DNA from: Micromonospora sp. WMMD882
GTDB lineage: Bacteria > Actinomycetota > Actinomycetes > Mycobacteriales > Micromonosporaceae
Assembly (NCBI RefSeq): GCF_027497255.1
Contig: NZ_CP114903.1
Coordinates: forward strand, 310,001 to 374,000
DNA: 64,000 nt
Direction: 5' to 3'
A program made the position numbers and the translations under genes. This document shows positions 1 to 6,799 of the stretch, one piece after another; position 1 is the stretch's first letter, and each line of letters begins with the position of its first letter. The notes under the pieces were generated by a model. That model was not told the DNA's origin. It ran no database searches and saw only the letters and a list, made by a program, of their open reading frames with translations.

Positions 1-5
1 AATTC

Positions 6-122
6 ATGCCGCTGGCAGTTAAGGCGGTAGGCAGCTCACTTCTGGCCGTCGGGGGTGCGGTCACTGCCGGGATGGCTCTGTGGACGAAGCGACGAGAGGA
101 CCGCGGCAATGAAGATCGATGA
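6..122 (+). CDS. Small membrane-type ORF, or the 3' end of an upstream gene
   Basis: This frame is open from the window edge. From the ATG at 6 it encodes 38 residues: a hydrophobic stretch (about residues 3-26, rich in Ala, Val, Leu, Gly) followed by a charged tail KRREDRGNEDR. The layout fits one transmembrane helix with a cytoplasmic tail. Its stop overlaps the start of the next gene by 14 bases, which suggests translational coupling. It may be the tail of a longer gene that begins outside the window. No family is recognised. Confidence 0.3.
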   Translation: MPLAVKAVGSSLLAVGGAVTAGMALWTKRREDRGNEDR

Positions 123-552
123 TCGGGCCGAGTCGTTGATGCGTACGGCGACCTACGCCGCCGTGCGACAGGACCCCGCGCAGCTCGACGAAGCCCTGAA
201 GAGTTTTCCGCCTGACGAGGTGGCCCGTCAGGCGGTGGAGCTGGCCCTGGCCGTGATCCTCTTCGTGCTGACCGACATCCACCACGGTCGCCCGGACGAC
301 GACGAGATCCGGGAGGTCGTGGACGAGATCGTCGAGGACGAGAGCTGGGCGCGGCCGACCACGGCGGAAGTGTGGGACTTCCTGTCCCGACTGGTACGTG
401 GCGAGCCGTTCGCCGACGCCGTGCCCCCGGAGAACGTCGTCGTGCTCGCGTTCGTCTGCGTCGCCAACCTGCTCGCCGCCAACCGGGAGGATGACGAGAA
501 GTGGTGGGACTACCTGGACCGCGCGGAGGCGGCGATCGAGGCGGCGGGGTGA
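109..552 (+). CDS. Hypothetical acidic helical protein (147 aa)
   Basis: I do not recognise the family. The protein is strongly acidic, looks largely alpha-helical and has no signal peptide. A hydrophobic stretch (AVELALAVILFVL, about residues 41-54) looks like a buried helix rather than a membrane anchor. I chose the ATG at 109 over a longer in-frame start at 55 because a purine-rich GAGAGGA lies just upstream and because codon bias becomes typical from there. The gene follows a small membrane-type ORF with a 14-base overlap, so the two may be co-translated. Confidence 0.6.
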   Translation: MKIDDRAESLMRTATYAAVRQDPAQLDEALKSFPPDEVARQAVELALAVILFVLTDIHHGRPDDDEIREVVDEIVEDESWARPTTAEVWDFLSRLVRGEPFADAVPPENVVVLAFVCVANLLAANREDDEKWWDYLDRAEAAIEAAG

Positions 553-567
553 GGTGTGGCGCGTACC

Positions 568-586
568 GATCTTGGGCAGTTACCGT
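568..586. repeat. Dispersed 19-bp intergenic motif, copy 1
   Basis: GATCTTGGGCAGTTACCGT sits in the gap between two small genes. A near copy (17 of 19 identical) forms the left arm of a perfect inverted repeat at 50240-50258. Two such copies in unrelated intergenic regions 50 kb apart suggest a dispersed genomic repeat. This copy lacks a matching right arm. Confidence 0.4.
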
Positions 587-654
587 GCTAAGTGGACAGT
601 GGCCACGCGTCGCACGAGGGGCGTCATGGTCGGGCGGGGACGGGAGGTCGTGTG

Positions 655-1086
655 ATGGATGTGCGGACGGGCAGGTCGGGCGGGGAGTTGGACGGATTCC
701 GGGTGGGGTACGTGCCGGCCGGGGTCGGTGACCTGGTCACGGACTTCGCCACCGAGTGGGACGACGTACGGTTCGTCTCGCGGGTGTGGGAGCGGGAGAC
801 CGGAGAGGGCGCCCGGGTGGACCTGCGGGTGCACGTCCTGCGCGGTGGTCGGCTCGCCACCCTGGCCGATCTGCGTGCCTTCCTCGCCGACTACCACGAA
901 CGCGACGCCGACGACCCGACGCTCACCGAGTTCCGGCACGGTGACTCGGCCGGCCTGATCGGTCCGGCCGAGGCGTTCTGGCTGGTCGAGCCGGGCGTGG
1001 CGGTGGACGTCGTCGCCACGCCCGACGCGGTCGACGCCGAGGAGCTCGCCGCGGTGGCGCGGACCGTGTCACCCGTCGCGGGCTGA
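655..1086 (+). CDS. Hypothetical protein (143 aa)
   Basis: The family is not recognised. The product is a soluble alpha/beta protein with no signal peptide or membrane segment. It has a beta-rich first half (FRVGYVPAG, DVRFVSRVWERE, VDLRVHVLRGGR) and a C-terminal part that ends in an Ala/Glu-rich helix. The ATG at 655 is preceded by GGGACGGGAGG, a good ribosome binding site. A longer in-frame start at 592 would add low-complexity sequence. It is convergent with the TPR gene, from which a repeat-filled spacer separates it. Confidence 0.6.
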   Translation: MDVRTGRSGGELDGFRVGYVPAGVGDLVTDFATEWDDVRFVSRVWERETGEGARVDLRVHVLRGGRLATLADLRAFLADYHERDADDPTLTEFRHGDSAGLIGPAEAFWLVEPGVAVDVVATPDAVDAEELAAVARTVSPVAG

Positions 1087-1098
1087 CGTCGGGTCACC

Positions 1099-1245
1099 GG
1101 GCAACCGTGGCGAGCGCCCGGCCGGGCAACCGTGGCGAGCGCCCGGCCGGGCAGCCGTGGCGGACGCCCGACCGGCCGCCCCGGGAGGCGGTCCGGCCGG
1201 CGGGAGAGGCGGTCCGGCCGCCCCGGGGAGGCGGTCCGACCGGCG
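1099..1245. repeat. Intergenic tandem repeats between convergent genes
   Basis: Three 25-bp units start at 1099, 1124 and 1149. The first two are identical (GGGCAACCGTGGCGAGCGCC followed by CGGCC) and the third has four changes. From 1174 a second set of imperfect 21-23-bp units ending in GGCGGTCC continues to about 1245. The block lies 3' of both the 655-1086 gene and the convergent TPR gene. No gene or clear terminator is seen in it. Confidence 0.75.
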
Positions 1246-1289
1246 GGGGACAGAGGAGGCGGACGGACCGGGGCGGCCGGTCGGGTGGG

Positions 1290-3461
1290 TCAGGCGGGCA
1301 GCAGCCGGGCGCGGTGTTCGCGTACCTCGGCGGCCAGGTCCGGGTCGGCCGCCGCGCACGCCTGGAAGTCGGCGTCGGCCTCGGCGTGCCGGCCGGCGTC
1401 GGCGAGCGCCAGGCCCCGGTTGAACCGGACGGCCGGATCGTCGTCGAGCGCCAACGCGTGGCTCAGGTCGGCGACGGCCGCCGCGAGGTCACCCTCCTGG
1501 TAGGCCGCCGCGCCCCGGGCCGCCCAGGCGGCGGCGAGCGTCGGATCCACGGCCAGCGCGGCGCTCAGCGTCCGCCGCGCCTGCGCCAGATCGTGTTCCA
1601 GCTCCAACTGGCCGCGTACGCAGAGCAGGTACGCGTTGCCGGGGGCGAGGTCCAGCCCGGCCCGGACGTCCGCCCAGGCGCCCTCGGTGTCGTCGAGCGC
1701 CTGGCGTAGCCCGGCCCGGTTGATGCGCGCGTCGAGGTGCTCCGGCTCCAGGTCGAGCACCCGGTCGAAGCCGGCCAGCGCCGCCTGAACCGCGCCCAGC
1801 TCCAGCAGCACGTCGGCCCGGTTGTAGTGCACCTCCGGGAACGGCGGGGAGAGGCGGATCGCCTGGTCGTAGCTGGCCAGGGCCTCCTCGTCGCGGCCCA
1901 GCCGGCGTAGCAGACCGCCCCGGTCGAGGTGGTACTCCACATGGTTAGGGTCGACCTCGATCACCGCGTCCAGTTCGGCCAGCGCCTCCTCCCGCCGGCC
2001 GAGGGCGGCCAGGAGCTGGGAGCGGTTGTGCCGCAACACCGACCGGTGCAGGTGGTGCTGCCCGGCCCCGAGCGCCTCGTCCAGCTCCGCCAGACCCCGG
2101 GTGACCAGGTCGAGCGCCTCGTCCAGTTTCCCCTCGTGCATCGCCACCAACGCCAGCCCGTTGCGGTTGAAGACCAGGTGGGCGGCGCTCTGCTGGCGGT
2201 CCGGGGCGAGTCGGGCGTACGCGATCGCGGCGTTGCACCAGGCGCGGGCCTGCCGGTGGTCCCGCTCCCCGGTCTCCAGGTGCCGGGTGTAGATCATGCC
2301 GGTGGCGTACGCGGCCTGCATGTGCACCATCGCGCTGTCGGTGTGCGCCCGCGCCTCGTCGTAGAGGGCGAGCGCCTCGATCGGGCGACCCAACGCCATC
2401 AGCGACGTGGTCATCTTGGTGGTGAACGCCCACCAGTGCTCCATCTGCGCGGACCAGTCGACGAGTGCCCGTCCGCGCGCCCCGTACTCCAGGGTGGCGT
2501 GGTAGAAGCCCAGGTTGACGCAGTACTCCAGCGCGTCGCGCAGCGCCTGGACGCCGGCGGTGGCGGGCGCGCCGCCGCGTTCGCGGTGCAGCGTGACCGC
2601 GCCGAGCCGCCACGAGCGTTCGCCGGTGGCGAGCAGCTCGTCGGCGCGGGCGTCGTGCAGGTCGGCGCGGACCGCCGCGGGCAACGTCCGGTACGCGGCG
2701 AGCACCGTCGGGTCGTCGTCGACGCAGTCGCCCCGGACGTACTCCCGGGCCGCTTCCGTGCCGGCCGCTTTCATGCCGGCCGGCTCGACGCTGGTCTCCG
2801 CGTTGCTGGCGGCCACCCCGGTCGTCTCCGCGCCGGTGGGTCGCGGCAGGTCGGCGAGCGGCCCGGTCCGGTCGCCGTCGACGGGGGCGGCGTACCGGCG
2901 CAGCGCCGGGCCGAGCGGCGCGGCGGCCGGGCCGGGCGGCTCCTCGACCGGCGCGGCCGTGGTGGCCAGCCGCAGGCGCAGCCGGGTGGGGTCGGCCCGC
3001 CGCAGCAGCACCGCGAAGAACTCCCGGTCGGTGGGGTCGGCCTCGTGCAGGTTCTCCACCAGCAGGCAGCGCGGCCCGTCGTCGAGATGACGCAGCCAGG
3101 CGTCGAGGAACTCCACCAGCCCGTGCGCGAGCCGCAGGGTGCGGGCCCGGGGATAGAAGCGGGTGCGCTCCTCGGGCACCGCGAGCGAGGTCAGGGTCTC
3201 CCGGGTGGCCGGCACCAGCTCCCGCAGCTCCGGCGCGACGGAGAGCAGCTCGATCTCGTGCGCCGCCACGAGGTCGGGGCGTTCCGCCAGTACGGTCGGG
3301 ACCAGCCCGCGCAGCAGCGCGCCGACGGCGGTGTACGGCCCCCGCAGCCACCGGTGGGCGTCCAGGTCGGCCAGGACGGGAGCGTCGAGCCCGTCGGCCA
3401 GCAACCGTCGTCGGTCACGGTGTCGGGCGGCCCTGATCCAGCGGTGCGGAGTCGGTTCCAT
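1290..3461 (-). CDS. TPR protein with a degenerate STAND/AAA-like N-terminus, last gene of the peptide locus
   Basis: The 723-residue product is soluble and has no signal peptide. Residues 1-200 resemble the ATPase region of LuxR/SARP-type STAND regulators: RGPYTAVGALLRGLVP at about 40-55 and the Walker-B-like LLVENLHEADP at 133-143. No P-loop GxxxxGK(S/T) can be seen, so ATP hydrolysis is doubtful. The C-terminal third (about 440-720) carries at least six TPR units with the usual spacing of W/L, G/A and P (DPNHVEYHLDRGGLLRRLG and similar). TPR superhelices bind peptides or partner proteins, so a role as peptide receptor, chaperone or scaffold is likely. The start is supported by GAGAGG upstream. 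The gene follows the M50 protease after 192 bases of repeats, on the same strand. Confidence 0.8.
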   Translation of the reverse strand: MEPTPHRWIRAARHRDRRRLLADGLDAPVLADLDAHRWLRGPYTAVGALLRGLVPTVLAERPDLVAAHEIELLSVAPELRELVPATRETLTSLAVPEERTRFYPRARTLRLAHGLVEFLDAWLRHLDDGPRCLLVENLHEADPTDREFFAVLLRRADPTRLRLRLATTAAPVEEPPGPAAAPLGPALRRYAAPVDGDRTGPLADLPRPTGAETTGVAASNAETSVEPAGMKAAGTEAAREYVRGDCVDDDPTVLAAYRTLPAAVRADLHDARADELLATGERSWRLGAVTLHRERGGAPATAGVQALRDALEYCVNLGFYHATLEYGARGRALVDWSAQMEHWWAFTTKMTTSLMALGRPIEALALYDEARAHTDSAMVHMQAAYATGMIYTRHLETGERDHRQARAWCNAAIAYARLAPDRQQSAAHLVFNRNGLALVAMHEGKLDEALDLVTRGLAELDEALGAGQHHLHRSVLRHNRSQLLAALGRREEALAELDAVIEVDPNHVEYHLDRGGLLRRLGRDEEALASYDQAIRLSPPFPEVHYNRADVLLELGAVQAALAGFDRVLDLEPEHLDARINRAGLRQALDDTEGAWADVRAGLDLAPGNAYLLCVRGQLELEHDLAQARRTLSAALAVDPTLAAAWAARGAAAYQEGDLAAAVADLSHALALDDDPAVRFNRGLALADAGRHAEADADFQACAAADPDLAAEVREHRARLLPA

Positions 3462-3570
3462 GGCTCAACCTCTCGTAGGCGGCGCGGGCCCGGGGGCTCG
3501 GACCGCCCTCGCGGCGGGTACGGGGATACGGGTGCGGGACGGCGGCCGGCTCAACCGCTCGTGGTGTGCC

Positions 3571-3653
3571 GGTCGTGACGCCGGCCGGGCCGGCCGGTCG
3601 TGACGCCGGCCGGGTCAGCCGAGCCGGTCAGCCGAGCCGGTCAGTTGAGCCGG
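3571..3653. repeat. Two short tandem repeat families between protease and TPR genes
   Basis: A 19-bp sequence (GGTCGTGACGCCGGCCGGG) occurs at 3571 and 3596. It is followed by three 13-bp units at 3615, 3628 and 3641 (TCAGCCGAGCCGG twice, then TCAGTTGAGCCGG). A fourth degenerate unit runs into the stop codon of the M50 gene. The block lies inside the transcription unit of the peptide locus. Confidence 0.7.
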
Positions 3654-4931
3654 TCAGCCGGTCGGGTCTGCCGGTCGTGGCGCGCCGGCCCGGCGTCGGT
3701 TGCGGACGACCAGGTAGCCGACGAAGGCGAGCTCCGCGACGCTGAGCGCCAGCACGACGGCGGAGTCGACCAGGTTGCCGACGCCGTGGCGGCCGTCGAG
3801 TTCGGCGAACGCCTCGGCGACGAAGTCGACGGCGGCCGGCGCCACGGCGAACGCCAGGGTGGCCAGGGTGGCGGCGTACCCGACGACCATCAGCCAGGCG
3901 TACCAGCGGGCGGCCCGGCGGTCGACGGGGTGCCGGGCCGCCCACTGCCGGTCCAGTCCGGGCCGCCCGGTCAGCCTGCGCAGCCGGTGCCGCAGCAGGA
4001 CGGTGGCGCTGCCGTGCAGGTCGACCGTGCCGAGGACCAGGGAGAGCAGGTAGTACAGGTCGGTGCGCAGGTAGAAGAAGAACTGCCAGGCGACGCGCAG
4101 CAGGGTGCCGAAGCCGAGCGCCAGGCAGATCCGGGCGGTCAGGGGCAGCGTGCCGTCCGGTTCGCGCAGCGCGGCGGCGGCGAGCGTGAGCAGCGCCAGG
4201 ACGAGCAGGTCGGCGCCGAGGCCGGCGAGCATCGGGACCCACCGTTGCCGGCGGGGCACGGTGACCAGACCGTCCATGCTGGTCTCGATGACCAGGTACT
4301 GCAGCCGGTTACCGAGACTGAGCCGGGTCCGCAGCCCCAGCCGGCGTCCGGCGAGGGCGTGCGCGGCCTCGTGCAGACCGATCAGCGGCCACTGGCCGAG
4401 GGCCAGCAACACGGTGACCAGGGTCAGGTACTCGGTGAAGAAGATCGCCCGGTAGTGCGGGCGCAGGTCGGGCTGGGTCACCGCGACGGCGACGGCGGCG
4501 ACCAGCACGAGCGTGTAGCCGGCGACCGCGACGGGGGAGAGCAGCGCCGCCCCCAGCCGCTGCCACCGCACCGGCGCGTCGGGCTCCGCGCCGACGCCGG
4601 TCGGGTCGGTCGGGCCGGCCGGGGCGGTCGGGGCCACGAAACCCAGCTCGGCCAGGTCGGCGAGGAGCTCTTCGATGTCGAGCTCCTCGCCGTACGTGTC
4701 GGCGTACCACCGGGCCGCCGCGCGGGGCGTCACCCCCTCGACGAGGTGGCGCAACACCTGCGCGCCGTCGACCGGAAGCACCGCGTACGAGTCCGCCTGG
4801 GCGTTGCCGACGACGACGTCGTCCCCCTCGGGGAGGAAGGTCAACCGGGCCACCCGGACCGGCCGGTCGAGGTCGAACCGTGGGCCGGCGTCCTGGCCGG
4901 GCGCCTGGTCGATGTCGACGGTGCCGCTCAT
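3654..4931 (-). CDS. PqqD-like domain fused to an M50 (site-2 protease type) membrane metalloprotease
   Basis: The 425-residue product has two parts. Residues about 28-100 (LTFLPEGDDVVVGNAQADSY through LAELGFV) look like the PqqD/RRE winged-helix fold that binds leader peptides in RiPP pathways. The rest is an integral membrane protein with about eight hydrophobic segments. It holds the zinc motif HEAAH at 187-191 and a downstream RTDLYY (about 289-294) whose Asp is the expected third zinc ligand of peptide-type M50 proteases. The likely job is to bind the 41-residue peptide encoded just upstream and cleave it in or at the membrane. GGAGG six bases before the ATG supports the start. The gap to the peptide gene is 76 bases and holds a perfect hairpin. 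Confidence 0.85.
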   Translation of the reverse strand: MSGTVDIDQAPGQDAGPRFDLDRPVRVARLTFLPEGDDVVVGNAQADSYAVLPVDGAQVLRHLVEGVTPRAAARWYADTYGEELDIEELLADLAELGFVAPTAPAGPTDPTGVGAEPDAPVRWQRLGAALLSPVAVAGYTLVLVAAVAVAVTQPDLRPHYRAIFFTEYLTLVTVLLALGQWPLIGLHEAAHALAGRRLGLRTRLSLGNRLQYLVIETSMDGLVTVPRRQRWVPMLAGLGADLLVLALLTLAAAALREPDGTLPLTARICLALGFGTLLRVAWQFFFYLRTDLYYLLSLVLGTVDLHGSATVLLRHRLRRLTGRPGLDRQWAARHPVDRRAARWYAWLMVVGYAATLATLAFAVAPAAVDFVAEAFAELDGRHGVGNLVDSAVVLALSVAELAFVGYLVVRNRRRAGAPRPADPTG

Positions 4932-4970
4932 GCCGTCCTCCGGGAGTCGCCGTGGTGGGCCCTACGGGAA

Positions 4971-4999
4971 CGCCGCCCGACCGGGTGGGTCGGGCGGCG
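4971..4999 (-). terminator. Perfect 12-bp hairpin between peptide gene and protease gene (attenuator)
   Basis: The arms 4971-4982 and 4988-4999 are exact complements around a 5-base loop, beginning 8 bases after the stop of the peptide gene. There is no T-run, as is common in GC-rich actinomycetes. Partial termination or 3'-end stabilisation here would give much more peptide mRNA than protease mRNA, which is typical of precursor-peptide operons. Confidence 0.65.
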
Positions 5000-5007
5000 C
5001 GACCCGA

Positions 5008-5133
5008 TCAGAACGGGAAGCAGGTGAACGGGATGTAGAGCGCGTTCGAGGTGGTGGTCAGGCGGACCGGACCAGCCTTCCGAACGGTCACCTTCTTCAT
5101 CGGCTTGGCCTGGGTTTCCGGGGTCTTCGCCAC
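5008..5133 (-). CDS. 41-residue precursor or signal peptide of the SARP/M50/TPR locus
   Basis: A GTG start at 5133 with an ideal ribosome binding site (GGAGGAGG, five bases upstream) opens a 41-codon frame. The first half is charged: MAKTPETQAKPMKKVTVRK. The second half turns hydrophobic and aromatic, LTTTSNALYIPFTCFPF, and ends exactly on Phe before TGA. It has one Cys and a TTTS run. The segment KKVTVRKAGPVRL could form the beta strand that RRE/PqqD domains bind. It lacks a double-glycine motif, signal peptide and lipobox. No modifying enzyme is nearby except the downstream PqqD-M50 fusion. I read it as a RiPP-like precursor or an intramembrane-processed peptide signal; the family is not recognised. 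It is too short for usual ORF cut-offs. Confidence 0.75.
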   Translation of the reverse strand: MAKTPETQAKPMKKVTVRKAGPVRLTTTSNALYIPFTCFPF

Positions 5134-5168
5134 GATTACCTCCTCCGTAGGGGAACATTCCGTTGCGC

Positions 5169-5212
5169 ATCGTGCCCGGGTGCGCTGAAAAGGCGCTGAA
5201 AGACGACTGAAA
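5169..5212 (-). promoter_or_regulatory. SARP-type operator and promoter of the peptide gene
   Basis: On the minus strand three heptamers, TTTCAGT (5212-5206), TTTCAGC (5201-5195) and TTTCAGC (5190-5184), are separated by exactly 4 bp. They therefore repeat in 11-bp register on one face of the helix. That is the known layout of SARP (AfsR/ActII-ORF4 type) binding sites. Nine bases further is CACGAT (5174-5169), a plausible -10; SARP boxes usually end about 8 bp before it. Transcription would start near 5162, leaving a short leader with the strong ribosome binding site. The obvious ligand is the SARP encoded immediately upstream. Confidence 0.7.
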
Positions 5213-5271
5213 AGCGATCACAGGAGGGCCGGTGGGGGCGCCGTGGTGGATCCTTCAGCCAGCGTCGACGG

Positions 5272-6144
5272 TCAATTCACCGCCCACGGGGCGGGGTAGG
5301 CCCGCAGGGCCGTCACGGGCTGCCAGTCCAGGGCGCGGTCCCGCTTCAGGATGGCCTGGCGCAGCGCCTGGAGCCGGTGCCCCGGGTCGACGCCGAGCTC
5401 GTCACGCAGCCACCGTTGGGCGGCCCGCAGCGCCCCCAGCGCCTCGGCCGGTCGGCCGCACCGGTAGAGGGCGAGCCCGCGCAGCTCCCAGGCCCGCTCG
5501 TGCAGGGGGTGCTCGTCGGTGAGCGACTGCGCCTCGACGAGCACCCGGTGGTGCTGGCCCAGGGCGAGCCGGGCCGCGATCCGGTCCTCCCGCGCGGTGG
5601 CCCGGAGCAGTTCGAGCTGGCGGACCGCGCCCTGCACGACCGACGCGGCCCCGAGGTCGGCGTACGGGGCGCCGTGCCAGAGCCCGAGGGCGGCGTCGAG
5701 CCGGGTCAGCGCGACGTCGCAGCGCCCGTCGAGAAGCGCGGCCGAACCGGTGGCGACGAGGTCGGCGAACCGGTCGGCGTCCAGCTCCACCCGGGTCGGA
5801 TCCACCGCGTACCCGCCGGGGTGGCGGACCAGCACGGCGGAGGCCCCCCGGGGCTCGCGGTCGGGTTCCAGCGCCCGGCGCAGGTGCCGGACGTAGGTGT
5901 GCAGCGCCTGCCGGGCGCTCCGCGGCGGCCTGGCCCCCCACACCGCGTCGACGATGGTGTCGTCCCCGACGACCAGCCCGTTGGCCAGCAGCAGCCGCGA
6001 CAGGATGGTCTTCGGTTGGCGGCCACCCAGAGGGACGTTCTGTCCGTTGATGCTCGCCATTATCGGACCAAGTACCGAGATCTGCACGCACCTCGGTTTC
6101 GAGGTATCGAGGAAGACGTCGCTGGAACTCGCCGATTCGCGCAT
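5272..6144 (-). CDS. SARP family transcriptional activator (wHTH + BTAD)
   Basis: The product (up to 290 residues) has the minimal SARP architecture. It has an OmpR-type winged helix (ISVLGPIMASINGQNVPLGG, recognition region QALHTYVRHLRRAL, then HPGGYAVDP) followed by a bacterial transcriptional activation domain of TPR-like helices (ADRFADLVATG through LRDELGVDPGHRLQALRQAIL). There is no ATPase or sensor extension. The annotated ATG at 6144 lacks a ribosome binding site. The GTG at 6087 (VQISVLGP) matches the usual family N-terminus and may be the true start. It lies 138 bases upstream of the peptide gene, whose promoter carries SARP-type repeats, so it is the likely local activator. The DNA around its 5' end is less GC-rich than its surroundings. 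Confidence 0.88.
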   Translation of the reverse strand: MRESASSSDVFLDTSKPRCVQISVLGPIMASINGQNVPLGGRQPKTILSRLLLANGLVVGDDTIVDAVWGARPPRSARQALHTYVRHLRRALEPDREPRGASAVLVRHPGGYAVDPTRVELDADRFADLVATGSAALLDGRCDVALTRLDAALGLWHGAPYADLGAASVVQGAVRQLELLRATAREDRIAARLALGQHHRVLVEAQSLTDEHPLHERAWELRGLALYRCGRPAEALGALRAAQRWLRDELGVDPGHRLQALRQAILKRDRALDWQPVTALRAYPAPWAVN

Positions 6145-6380
6145 TCGTCAATGTTGTCGCCACCCGGGCCGACATCGCGTCGGACGCGAAGATATCTACG
6201 GGTGACTTATCCGGTAATCGCGCTCCACCGTTCGTCCGGACCTGCTGCTCCGGCGGCGGCCCCGGCCGGACCGCGGGACGGCGCCCCGGGCGGCGTCCGA
6301 CACCCCCGGACCGCCGCGCTGTCCCGCCGGGTGCGCACAATGGTCGCCGACAACCACCCTCCAGAGAGGACGGGACACCC

Positions 6381-6692
6381 GTGAAGAAGAGGATCCTGGG
6401 CGCGGCGACGGCGCTGGCCGTGGCACTCGCCGGCTCCGCCGTGGCCGCCACGCCGGCCTCGGCCAGCGACAGCGGCGGCGCGATCTGCGTGCTCAACCAG
6501 AACACCTGGCTGCGGGACTCGCCGCACGGCGGCGTGCTGCGCACCCTGACGGCCGGACGCGGGTTCCGCTGGCACGGCGCCGGCGCCGACACCGGCAGCG
6601 GCGTGATGTGGATGTACGGGCACGGGGCCGAGGCCCCGACGCAAGACGGCTGGGTGCCCCAGGCCAACCTCTCCGGCTGCTACTGGCCGTAG
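6381..6692 (+). CDS. Small secreted protein, SH3-like fold (103 aa)
   Basis: A Sec signal peptide is clear: MKKR, the hydrophobic core ILGAATALAVALAGSAVAA, then cleavage near TPASA-SD at about residue 29. The mature part of about 74 residues has two cysteines (ICVLNQNTWL and LSGCYWP) likely to form a disulfide. The pattern WLRDSPHGGVLRTLTAGRGF...GWVPQANLS recalls bacterial SH3 domains. Such proteins bind cell wall or stabilise secreted partners, but the function here is unknown. The start is GTG with GAGAGGA upstream. It is divergent from the SARP gene across 236 bp. A link to the peptide locus is possible but unproved. Confidence 0.7.
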   Translation: MKKRILGAATALAVALAGSAVAATPASASDSGGAICVLNQNTWLRDSPHGGVLRTLTAGRGFRWHGAGADTGSGVMWMYGHGAEAPTQDGWVPQANLSGCYWP

Positions 6693-6799
6693 CCGGACCC
6701 GCCGACCCGCCCTGCGCCCCGGCCACCCGGACCGGCCACCCCGGCGGCGGACCGCTCAGGGCCAGGTCGGCCCCGCACCGCCCGGCCGGCCCGGACCGC

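Noticed and set aside
1929..3578. A 549-codon plus-strand open frame over the TPR gene
   Set aside because: It is a shadow of the TPR gene. The minus-strand frame shows real TPR periodicity and fits the operon.
5008..5133. Calling the peptide a lanthipeptide, lasso peptide or thiopeptide precursor
   Set aside because: No LanM/LanKC/LanB, lasso cyclase, YcaO or radical-SAM gene is nearby, and there is only one Cys. Only a leader-binding protease is linked to it.
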